From assembly GCA_035506155.1 (NCBI GenBank), contig DATJPX010000145.1, positions 1 to 17,227 of the forward strand: 17,227 nt of DNA, written 5' to 3'. The stretch is from UBA877 sp035506155. Its GTDB lineage: Bacteria > Chloroflexota > Anaerolineae > Anaerolineales > Villigracilaceae. A program made the position numbers and the translations under genes. The notes beneath the pieces were generated by a model that did no database searches, was not told the DNA's origin, and saw only the letters and a list, made by a program, of their open reading frames with translations. The stretch's first letter is position 1. Each line of letters begins with the position of its first letter. Shown in pieces: positions 7,490 to 15,300 of this stretch.

Positions 7490-9121
7490 ATGGGTAATGA
7501 AACCGTGGCAATCGATAGACCCCAGGGGCTGGAGCAGAAGTGGAAAGTCCTCATTTCCCTGATGTTCGGCATTTTCATGATCATCCTGGATTCGACGATC
7601 GTCAACATCGCCTTCCCGACCCTTCGCCTGGCGTACGGCGCCAGCCTGGCGGACGCCCAGTGGGTCATCAGCATCTACGTCCTGGCGCTAGGGATCACCA
7701 CGCCCGTCTCGGGTTTCCTCGGGGACCGCTTCGACATCAAACGGGTCTACCTTTTCGGGCTGGCGCTCTTCACCCTGGGCTCGCTCCTGTGCGGGATCGC
7801 CCCAAGCCTTGGCCTGTTGATCGCGGCGCGCGCCCTGCAAGGGATCGGCGGCGGGATCGCCCAGCCATTGGGTCCGGCCCAGCTTTACCGGGCGTTCCCC
7901 CCGAAAGAACAAGGGACTGCCCTGGGGATCTTCGGCATTGCCCTGGTGGTAGCGCCGGCACTGGGGCCCATCCTGGGCGGCTGGCTTGTGGGAGTGAACC
8001 TTTGGCGGGCGATCTTCTTCGTCAACGTTCCGATCGGCATTGTGGGAGTATTCCTGGGTTCGCGCTTCCTGGTGGACTATAAAACGGGCCGTCGTCCGCT
8101 CTTCGATCCGCTCGGCCTGCTGACCGCCGTGATCGGCTTCGGCGCGGTGCTCTATGCCGCCTCGATTGCCGAGAACTACGGCTGGACCGGCCAGGCGACG
8201 CTCCTCGTCCTTGCCCTCGGCCTGGTCATCCTGGTCGTGCACGCCCTGTATGAATTGAAAGGCGCCCGGGAACCGATGATGAATCTGCGCCTGTTCTCCA
8301 ATCCGACCTTCCTGAATGCCAGCCTGGTCGGGTACGTTGCCACGGTGGCCTTGTTCGGGGCGGAATTCCTGATGCCTCTCTACCTGCAGAGCTTCCGCGG
8401 CCGGACCGCCCTGGAGACAGGCATCATCTTGCTGGGAGTGGCGGCCACTTCGGCCTTTGCCACCCCTCTGGCTGGCCGGCTATACGACCGGATCGGTCCA
8501 AGGACCATCATGGTGATCGGGTTCGTCATCCTGTGCATCAACACCTGGCAGCTTGCCCAGCTCAAGGCCACCACGCCAGTCTCGTTCATCGTCTTCCTTC
8601 TGGCCCTACGCGGCCTGGCCGTGGGACTCACCCTCCAGACATCCTATGTGACTGCCCTGAGCAGCATCCATCTGGATGTGCTGCCGCGCGGCTCCTCGCT
8701 GCTGAACAGCACCCGTTTTGTGGTCCAGGCCATTGCGGTGGCCAGCCTGGCCACCATCTTGGTGGGATTCCTATCGCCGGCTATCAAAACAGAAATGAAC
8801 CAGATGCAGGCAGCCCAGCCGGTCATCACCACTCCCTTTGGGGTCTGCGAAACGCCGGGCGTAAGCGCGCAGGATAACCTGCCGCCCGGGACGGCCGCCT
8901 CACTGGCGAGCCTGCCGGCGGCGACCGCCCTGTCCGCCAGGACGAACATCCTGGCAGGGATGAAACTGGCCTGTGACCAATCGATGCAGGGCTTCGAGGC
9001 AGCCTATCGCCTGACCTTCTATGCCTCGATCGGGGCGCTCCTGCTGGCCTTTTTCCTGCCCGGCTGGCCGGGCAAATGGTCCGGCCGCCAGGCCGCCCAG
9101 ATGCCGCCCGGCGGACATTAA
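7490..9121 (+). CDS. DHA2-family (EmrB/QacA-type) MFS drug exporter
   Basis: A 543-residue, 14-helix drug:H+ antiporter. Family signatures in order: LDSTIVNIAFPTL in helix 1 (motif D1), GFLGDRFDIKRVYL (motif A, loop 2-3), ARALQGIGGG (motif B, helix 4) and APALGPILGGWL (motif C, helix 5, the antiporter motif). NLWRAIFFVNVPIGI follows, as is typical for DHA2. A loop of about 70 residues with two Cys (FGVCETPG, KLACDQS) lies before the last helix. The ATG at 7490 is preferred over the upstream TTG at 7415 because AAGGA lies 10 bases before it and the conserved N-terminus follows; the TTG falls on the predicted -10 box. No EmrA-type partner or TetR/MarR regulator is adjacent, so substrate and control are unknown. 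Confidence 0.9.
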   Translation: MGNETVAIDRPQGLEQKWKVLISLMFGIFMIILDSTIVNIAFPTLRLAYGASLADAQWVISIYVLALGITTPVSGFLGDRFDIKRVYLFGLALFTLGSLLCGIAPSLGLLIAARALQGIGGGIAQPLGPAQLYRAFPPKEQGTALGIFGIALVVAPALGPILGGWLVGVNLWRAIFFVNVPIGIVGVFLGSRFLVDYKTGRRPLFDPLGLLTAVIGFGAVLYAASIAENYGWTGQATLLVLALGLVILVVHALYELKGAREPMMNLRLFSNPTFLNASLVGYVATVALFGAEFLMPLYLQSFRGRTALETGIILLGVAATSAFATPLAGRLYDRIGPRTIMVIGFVILCINTWQLAQLKATTPVSFIVFLLALRGLAVGLTLQTSYVTALSSIHLDVLPRGSSLLNSTRFVVQAIAVASLATILVGFLSPAIKTEMNQMQAAQPVITTPFGVCETPGVSAQDNLPPGTAASLASLPAATALSARTNILAGMKLACDQSMQGFEAAYRLTFYASIGALLLAFFLPGWPGKWSGRQAAQMPPGGH

Positions 9122-9126
9122 TAAAT

Positions 9127-9165
9127 ATTTGGGCGACCCGGCCGGTCGCCCAAATTGTTTTTACT
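9127..9165. terminator. Bidirectional terminator between the MFS exporter and metG
   Basis: A perfect 12-base stem (ATTTGGGCGACC 9127-9138 with GGTCGCCCAAAT 9144-9155) with a 5-base loop. TGTTTTT follows on the plus strand, and an AT-rich tract (ATTTATTAAT) on the minus strand. Only 39 bases separate the two convergent stop codons, so it probably serves both genes. Its core resembles a GC-rich palindrome found in other intergenic DNA. Confidence 0.8.
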
Positions 9166-10957
9166 TTCCCAATCTTGCTCTCTCTTCTTCGATGACGCTC
9201 TCTTCCAGCTTCTTGAAGAGCGGACCGGGCTGGTTCAGTTTCGCCCCCGGTTTCAATTCGCTCGGCTTCCATCGGTAGGACAAGGTATTATCTTGTCCTA
9301 CACGATAACGAAGAACCGTGTGCTCCCCGAGCGAGTCCTTCACCTTCTCCATGTACTGCCCGCCGAACAAGGGCGCTTCATAGCCAAAGAAGCCGTGCAG
9401 GCGCTCGCAGGTATACGGCAGGAAGGGCGCAAAAAGGACCTTGAGCGAGTCGATCGCCTTCAGGGCGGTGTAGATGGTCAGCGCCGCGCCGGCCTTATCG
9501 GTCTTGACTGCCTGCCAGGGCGCGTTTTGGTCGAGGTACTGGTTGACGGTGGTAGCCAGCCGGAAGGCCTCCTGCAAGGCCGCCCGCAGCTTGACCGCCT
9601 CAAGCAGGCCGCCAACTGTTTCGAACCCGGACTCGATGGCGGCGAGCAGCTCCAGGTCCGCGGGGCGCAGCGCGGTGAGGTCGATGGCCGGCACCTGTCC
9701 TTCCCAGTGCTTGTAGCAGAAGGCCAGCACCCGATTGGCCAGGTTGCCCCAGGTGGCGACCAGCTCGCCGTTGTTCTTGGCGACGAATTCGGCCCAGTCC
9801 CAATCGGAATCGTGGTTCTCGGGCATGTTGATGGTCAGATAGTAGCGCAAGGCATCCGGGTCGTAGCGGCTGAGGGCGTCCCGGCCCCAGACCGCCCAGT
9901 TGCGCGAGCCGGAGATCTTCTGCCCTTCCAGGTTCATGAACTGGTTGGCGGGAACGTCGTAAGGCAGAGTCAGCTTCCCGATCTCCTCGGAAAAAATCTC
10001 CAAGAACTGTTCGCCGGCGCCCATCAGCTCAGCCGGCCACATGGCGGTATGAAAGAAGATGTTGTCCTTGCCAATAAAGTAGAAGGCCTTGGCATTGGGA
10101 TTCACCCACCAGTCTTTCCAGGCCGCTGGAGACCCAGCAACCTTCGCCCACTCGACCGCCGCGGAAAGGTAGCCGATGACGGCTTCGAACCAGACGTATA
10201 GCCGCTTGTCGTCCCAACCCTCCACCGGCACCGGGATGCCCCAATCCAGGTCACGTGTAATCGGGCGGGCTTTGAGCCCCTCGGCTTCGATCTTACGGAG
10301 CGATTCGCCCAATACGGTCTCGCGCATGTAGCCCGAGCGCTTGCGCAGGAACTCGACCACGTCCGGCTCCTGCTTCGACAGATCCATGTAGAAATGCTCG
10401 GTCTCGCGCAGTTCGGGGGTGGAACCGTCGACTTTGCTGCGCGGGTTGATCAATTTCTCGGGCTCGAGGACGTTGCCGCACTTGTCACACTGGTCGGAGC
10501 GGGCGCCTTCGAAACCACAGATATAGCAGGTTCCCTCGACGTACCGGTCGGGCAGGAATTTCTTCGCCGACGGCGAATACCACTGCATCGACTTCTGGGT
10601 GTACAGGTAGCCATTCTTCTGCAGGGCCAGGAAGATGGATTGGGAGACCTTGAAATGGTTCTCGGTGTGGGTGGTCGTGAAGAGGTCGTAGGTGATGCCC
10701 ATCTGCTGGAAGAGGTCGAGGAAGCCGTTATGATACTTCTTGTAGACTTCCTCCACGGATTTCCCTTCCTTGTCCGCCGCGATGGTGACCGGCGTGCCGT
10801 GCGAGTCCGTGCCGGAGACCATCAGGACGTTGTCGCCCTTCAAGCGGTGGTAGCGGGCGACGATGTCACCGGGCAGGTGCGAACCGGTGATGTTGCCGAC
10901 GTGGATCTCGGAATTGGCATACGGCCAGGCGATGGCGATCAGGATATTCTCGGGCAT
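9161..10957 (-). CDS. metG: Methionyl-tRNA synthetase
   Basis: A 598-residue class I aminoacyl-tRNA synthetase that charges tRNA-Met. The Rossmann start has AIAWPYANSEIHVGN, with HVGN (residues 19-22) as the HIGH motif. A zinc knuckle Cys144-x2-Cys147-x9-Cys157-x2-Cys160 sits in the connective region. The KMSKS equivalent is KISGS (347-351), lacking the second Lys. A helical anticodon-binding domain follows; no C-terminal EMAP-like tRNA-binding domain is seen. The ATG at 10957 is chosen because the family N-terminus begins there and GGAGAA lies 6 bases upstream; upstream codons to 11050 read through the attenuator and are not coding. A 180-base leader with a Met-rich peptide and terminator suggests attenuation control. 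Confidence 0.92.
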   Translation of the reverse strand: MPENILIAIAWPYANSEIHVGNITGSHLPGDIVARYHRLKGDNVLMVSGTDSHGTPVTIAADKEGKSVEEVYKKYHNGFLDLFQQMGITYDLFTTTHTENHFKVSQSIFLALQKNGYLYTQKSMQWYSPSAKKFLPDRYVEGTCYICGFEGARSDQCDKCGNVLEPEKLINPRSKVDGSTPELRETEHFYMDLSKQEPDVVEFLRKRSGYMRETVLGESLRKIEAEGLKARPITRDLDWGIPVPVEGWDDKRLYVWFEAVIGYLSAAVEWAKVAGSPAAWKDWWVNPNAKAFYFIGKDNIFFHTAMWPAELMGAGEQFLEIFSEEIGKLTLPYDVPANQFMNLEGQKISGSRNWAVWGRDALSRYDPDALRYYLTINMPENHDSDWDWAEFVAKNNGELVATWGNLANRVLAFCYKHWEGQVPAIDLTALRPADLELLAAIESGFETVGGLLEAVKLRAALQEAFRLATTVNQYLDQNAPWQAVKTDKAGAALTIYTALKAIDSLKVLFAPFLPYTCERLHGFFGYEAPLFGGQYMEKVKDSLGEHTVLRYRVGQDNTLSYRWKPSELKPGAKLNQPGPLFKKLEESVIEEERARLGK

Positions 10958-10980
10958 AGTCGGTTCTCCATAACCAAATA

Positions 10981-11010
10981 ACTCGGTCGGACACGTCGGT
11001 CCGCCCCTAC
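10981..11010. repeat. GC-rich partial palindrome in the metG leader
   Basis: The sequence around CGGAC-ACGTCG-GTCCG (10988-11003) is bounded by CGGT on one side and CCGCCCCTAC on the other. It resembles the palindromic core of the terminator at 9127-9155 (GGGCGACC / GGTCGCCC) and may belong to a dispersed intergenic palindrome family. It lies between the attenuator and the metG ribosome site. Confidence 0.35.
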
Positions 11011-11017
11011 TCGATTC

Positions 11018-11047
11018 AAAAACAAAACTGCCGGCTTTCGCCAGCAG
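11018..11047 (-). terminator. Intrinsic terminator in the metG leader (attenuator)
   Basis: On the minus strand CTGCTGGC (11047-11040), a GAAA tetraloop and GCCGGCAG (11035-11028) form an 8-base-pair hairpin with one G-U pair. TTTTGTTTTT (11027-11018) follows. It lies 60 bases before the metG start on the same strand. It could regulate metG, end transcription coming from the kinase-regulator-hydrolase operon, or do both. Confidence 0.82.
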
Positions 11048-11112
11048 CATCGTCAGGCGGCATGAACCGTCCCGCAGTTCATCTGGCGCTGAACTGCGTG
11101 TGAGAGCGGGAC
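11039..11112 (-). ncRNA. Candidate metG leader RNA with alternative stems
   Basis: Stem B is CGCAGUUCA (11098-11090) with UGAACUGCG (11081-11073), nine perfect pairs. Its loop contains CGCCAG (11088-11083), complementary to CUGGCG (11044-11039) in the 5' arm and loop of the terminator. Stem A is GUCCCGC (11112-11106) with GCGGGAC (11075-11069), seven pairs that compete with the base of stem B. It does not fit the T-box consensus well: no convincing UGGNACCGCG bulge precedes the terminator. Confidence 0.5.
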
Positions 11113-11135
11113 ATCATCATGGCGCGTATAAGCAT
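11079..11135 (-). CDS. Putative methionine-rich leader peptide of metG
   Basis: An 18-codon ORF reads MLIRAMMMSRSHTQFSAR and stops with UGA at 11081-11079. Three consecutive Met codons (11120-11112) sit just upstream of stem A/B of the leader RNA, and the stop codon lies inside stem B. A promoter-like element ends at 11143, so the ATG at 11135 would be at the very 5' end of the transcript (leaderless, like pncC). A ribosome stalled at the Met codons would cover stem A's 5' strand but leave stem B free. One that finishes would cover stem B and its loop, which would free the terminator. This is inference; a short ORF by chance is possible. Confidence 0.55.
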   Translation of the reverse strand: MLIRAMMMSRSHTQFSAR

Positions 11136-11142
11136 AGCCAGT

Positions 11143-11171
11143 AGTTTACTATGTACTTCGTCTTGTGACAA
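11143..11171 (-). promoter_or_regulatory. Candidate promoter of the metG leader
   Basis: On the minus strand TTGTCA (11171-11166), a 17-base spacer and TAAACT (11148-11143) predict transcription from about 11136, one base before the leader-peptide ATG. The -10 is a 4-of-6 match. Confidence 0.5.
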
Positions 11172-11214
11172 GTGGAAACCTGCTATTGCCGGGTAATTGA
11201 AGATGGATGCAGCC

Positions 11215-12006
11215 CTACCGGACCCGCCGCTTCCATTCATCCTTCAACTGAAGCTGGCGGGGGCTGTCGCCTGAGAAGAGCGCCAGGAAATCAGCCATCA
11301 GGCGGTTGAACTTAGAGCTTTCATCGAGCATGGGAAAATGGCCGGAGTCTTCCAGGATGACCTGGTGGACGCGATCGGGCATTGCCATGACCCGCTCGTA
11401 ATCGGGCGTGGTAACCGCCGGGTCGTTCAGGCCGTGGACAAGCAGGCAGGGCGTCGTCATGGAATCCATGATCGCCATGAAATTGATCGTCGTAAGGCCT
11501 TCGAACGAAGTGGTGATCGCCAGCGGATCAGCTTTGGGGGCATCCGTGCGGGCCGGCTCGGTGAGCGGGTCCTTGCTCAACAGCCAATCGGCCAGGTCCA
11601 CCGGCGAAGCCGGGGAGCGCAGTCGCGCCGCGACCGCCGCGCTCTCGAGCGGGACGTTTACCGCCATCATCCGGTCGACCACGCCCGGATATTTGCGGGC
11701 GAACAGGATGGCAGTCAGCGCTCCCAGGCCATGCCCAACGAGGGCCACGCGACCGATTCCCATTTCCAGAAGGAACCGGTCAAGCAGGATCGACTGCTGG
11801 TCGAGCGTATAAGCCCCGAAATCGTGGGCGGTATCCCCGAATCCCCATAAATCGAGTGCATAGGCGCGAAAGGAAATGGCCGCAGCCTGCATGGCAGGGA
11901 CCCAGTAGCGCCAGGATCCGACCCAGCCATGCAGGAAAATGATCGGGCGTCCCCGCCCGAGCACTTCATAATGCACAATCCTTTCGTCGATGATGATTGC
12001 ACTCAT
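11215..12006 (-). CDS. Alpha/beta-hydrolase-fold protein lacking the catalytic serine
   Basis: A 263-residue alpha/beta-hydrolase-fold protein. The oxyanion loop (LHGWVGSW, His26-Gly27), the acid (Asp195 in HGLNDPAV) and the catalytic His (His223 in DSGHFPML) are present. The nucleophile elbow is GHGLG (91-95), so position 93 is Gly where the family has Ser (codon 11730-11728 is GGC, one base from AGC). The usual serine-hydrolase reaction is therefore unlikely, unless the codon is a sequencing error. The gene starts 9 bases after the response-regulator stop and has no clear SD, so it is probably translationally coupled to it. Co-transcription with a sensor kinase suggests a ligand-binding or signalling role, by analogy to RsbQ; this is inference. 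Confidence 0.8.
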   Translation of the reverse strand: MSAIIIDERIVHYEVLGRGRPIIFLHGWVGSWRYWVPAMQAAAISFRAYALDLWGFGDTAHDFGAYTLDQQSILLDRFLLEMGIGRVALVGHGLGALTAILFARKYPGVVDRMMAVNVPLESAAVAARLRSPASPVDLADWLLSKDPLTEPARTDAPKADPLAITTSFEGLTTINFMAIMDSMTTPCLLVHGLNDPAVTTPDYERVMAMPDRVHQVILEDSGHFPMLDESSKFNRLMADFLALFSGDSPRQLQLKDEWKRRVR

Positions 12007-12015
12007 ACGAGATGT

Positions 12016-12390
12016 TTACTTGTTTTGCCCTGCCAATACTGCCTGGATACGCGCCGTCAACTGGTCGGGCGCGAATGGCTTGAGAAGATATTCCGTAGCG
12101 CCCATCTCCAGACCCGTCTGGATCTCGGCGTCCTGACCCTTGGCGGAAAGAAAAATCACCGGGATGTCCTTCAGCCGGTCGTCCTTCTTCATTGCCGCGC
12201 AGGCTTCGTAGCCGGTCATGCGCGGCATGCGAACATCCATCAGGATAAGATCCGGGACATTCTCCCGGGCCAAATTCAATGCCTCTTCCCCATTGGAAGC
12301 CGAAACGACCTCATAACCTGCAAAGCCCAGTGTAAATGTGATCAGGTCGCGGATGTCGCGTTCGTCTTCTGCTATTAATATTTTTGCCAT
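12016..12390 (-). CDS. Single-domain response regulator (CheY-like receiver)
   Basis: A 124-residue stand-alone receiver domain. The acidic pocket Glu8-Asp9, phospho-acceptor Asp52 (LILMDVRMP), Ser82 (FLSAKG) and Lys104-Pro105 (LLKPF) are all present. There is no output domain, so it should work by protein contact or as a phosphorelay intermediate. The start (ATG at 12390) lies 6 bases after the kinase stop, and its SD GAGGAG (12405-12400) overlaps the kinase 3' end. The kinase upstream is the expected phosphodonor. Confidence 0.92.
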   Translation of the reverse strand: MAKILIAEDERDIRDLITFTLGFAGYEVVSASNGEEALNLARENVPDLILMDVRMPRMTGYEACAAMKKDDRLKDIPVIFLSAKGQDAEIQTGLEMGATEYLLKPFAPDQLTARIQAVLAGQNK

Positions 12391-12396
12391 ACTTGG

Positions 12397-15300
12397 CTAC
12401 TCCTCAGCCCGATAGACCGGTAACGTAAATGAGAATACGCTTCCCTCGCCCGCTATCCCTTTGCTCGCCATCCAGATTCGACCTTTATGCATGGTGACAA
12501 GCTGTTTGACGATGGCGAGGCCAAGGCCCGTACCCGGGGTGGCCAGGACGAGCGGGTGCTCGCCCCTGAAGAAGCGTTCGAAGATGCGATCGGCATCCAC
12601 AGGATCGATCCCAATCCCGTTATCCTGTACATCCACCTGGACACAGCCATCTGCAGCCTGCATCTTTACGAAAACCTGGCCGTTTTCAGGGGTGTAGTGA
12701 TAGGCATTGTCGACCAGGTTCGCCAGGATCTGACGTACCCTCTCGAGGTCGCCGTTGACTCGCGGCAAATCCGGCGGCGCTTCAATGGTAAAGCCCATCG
12801 GACGGTTCTCTTCCTGGGAGCGACGCAGGATGTCGGCGATCACGTCATCGGCGACCTCCCGCAGGTCGATCGCCTGGAAGGACAACGAAACCCGTCCCGC
12901 CTCGATGCGCGAGATGTCGAGCAGGTCGTTGACCAGGACGCTCAACCGGTCGGTGTTCGAGCGGACGATATCCAGGAAATGGGTCTGGTTTTCGTTCAAC
13001 GCTCCCGCGGCACCCATTAGCAGGATATCCACGTAACCTTTGATCGAGGTCATCGGCGTACGCAGTTCATGACTGACCGTGGCCACGAATTCGGATTTCA
13101 AGCGGTCCACTTCCACTTCGTGGGTGATATCGCGGAAGATGGAAACCGTGCCCAGGAATTCGTTGCGCCAGATGACCGGAGCCAGGTGCACCAGGACCAC
13201 CCGCCCGGTTTCGAGGGTTAGCTGCTCTGCATAAGTATCGCCTGGCTGATGGCTGGAGGGATCCTCCGACCAGTTGTGGATCGTCTGCATCCAGCTCTGG
13301 GCGGCTTTGCCGAACAGTCCGACGAAGCGCTCCAGCGGCTGCCCGGTCATTTCGCCGCCCTTCAGGTCCAGGATGCGCTCGGCTGACGAGTTCAGGAAGG
13401 CGATCTCGTTGCTCGGGTCGGTGACCAACACGCCATCCGCGACGGCTTCCAGGATGGCCTGCTGCCGGCTCGCTTCGACCTGCTGATTGCGCAGCATGGA
13501 TCCCAGGCGCTCGGCCTGGTCGCGGATCAGGTGATACAGCTGGGCGTTGTTGATCGCCACCGCCACCTGGCTGCCGATGGCCTGAACCAGGTTCATGTGC
13601 TCGGGCGTAAAGAAACCCACCTGGCGGTTGAAGACCATGATGGCGCCGATGACTTCCTCGCCGACGACGAGAGGCGCGGCAATGACGCTACGGTGGCTGG
13701 AGGAGCTCAACGGGACCTTCACCCAGCGGCGGTCCTTGCGGACATCGTCGATGCGGACCGATTCGCGGTGCTTGATGACCCATCCGGCCAAGCCTTCGCC
13801 GACTTTGAGGGAGGTCGGGCGGGTGCCTTCGGTCATGACGGGCGTCAAGTAGCCGTAGCCGGCCCGGTAATGGATGGTATTGTCTTCCGGGTTGATCATC
13901 AGGATGCTGCCCTGCTCGGCGCCGATGGCGTCATTGAGCAGCGCCAGGGTGCGGTTGAGGGCCCGGTCGAGGTCGAGGGTGGACGAGGCTTCGGTGAGGA
14001 TGCGCAGGAGGGTTTCGGTGTTGCGCTGCTCGCGGGCCAGCTCGGAAGTGCGCTCGATGACGCGCTGCTCGAGTTCGTCGGCCAGCCGGCGGGTTTCGGC
14101 GAAAAGCCGTCCGTTCTGGATGGCAACGGCCGCCTGGTTGGCCAGAGTGCTGAGGATCTGCTGCTCGTCCTCCGTGTAGACGTTCGCATCATAGCTCTGG
14201 GCGGAAAGCATGCCGGTCACCTTGCCGCCCATCATGATCGGAACGGCAACGATGGAACGCGGCTGGCCTTCGCCGTAGGTCTGGCCGCCGAACTCCCGGA
14301 CCTGGTCGACATCCGAGATGAGCACCGGCTGGCCGGTTTCGATGACGTGGCCACTGATGCCGACCCCCCGCTCGATGCGCTGGTTCGGCGCACGCCCGCT
14401 GGGGTCGAGCAGGTAGACGCCTTCGATCTCGTTCTTTTCCTCGTCGACGAGGGAGATCACAAAGGACTCGGCCGGCATCAATTCTGCTGCGGCACGATGG
14501 ATGGCTTCGTAGATTTGCTCGGGGTCTAGGCTGAGGCCGATTTCATAAGAAGCCCGGTTGAGGGTAGTCAGCTGTTCGGCGCGGGAGACAGTTGCCTGGT
14601 ACAGACGGGCGCTTTCCAGCGCAATGGCAGCCTGGTTGCTGATGATGCGGCCCAGGTCGATGTCGGAGGCGGAAAAGTGGTGATGCTCTTCCATATGGAT
14701 AAAGACAAGGGCGCGCAGACTTTGTCCGCTCACCATGGGCACCACCAGCAGGGCCTGCGTCCCGGTCAGGAAGTCGGACAGCGGCTCGAGGTCCGGTTCG
14801 GCGCTCAGGTTCTCGGTCGTGAAGATGCCCAAGGATTCGGCCAAACGACTGAAGATCGGCGCCGGGGTCAATGCACCCGGCAGCCGGCCAGTCGCCGCCG
14901 GCACGGTCAGGCGCAGTTGAGGGATCCCGAACCGATCTACAGTGATCACCGATACTTTCTTGGCCGCCAATGCGGTCTGAAGCTCCTGGGCAGTCAGGCG
15001 CAGGATCTGCTCGTCGTTCAGCGAGCCGCTCAGGTCGGACGAGAGACGGTTGAGGAGGGCCAGACGTTTCGAGCGTTCGTCCAGTTCGGCGGCGCGGCGC
15101 AGGCTGTCTTCGTACAGGCGGGAGTTCTCGAGGGCGACGGCTGCCTGGCTGGAGAAGGTCGTCCCAAGCTGGACCAGCTCGCGGTTGAAGAAGTTGGCTT
15201 CCGCCTTCTCCAGAGCGATCACGCCGATCACCTCGCCCTTCGAGACAAGCGGCATGCCCAGCCAGGAAAGGCGTTCGGCTTCGACGAGGCTTGGGAAACG

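Noticed and set aside
10990..11015. T-box riboswitch for metG
   Set aside because: AGGGGCGGACCGACG partly resembles the T-box sequence, but it lacks the spacer base, follows rather than precedes the terminator, and no Stem I specifier structure is recognisable.
10958..11050. A 31-residue N-terminal extension of MetRS
   Set aside because: It would be translated through the terminator hairpin and T-run. The conserved MetRS start and an SD lie at 10957.
10958..11136. SAM riboswitch in the metG leader
   Set aside because: I could not find the SAM-I core motifs. The Met-codon leader with terminator explains the region better.
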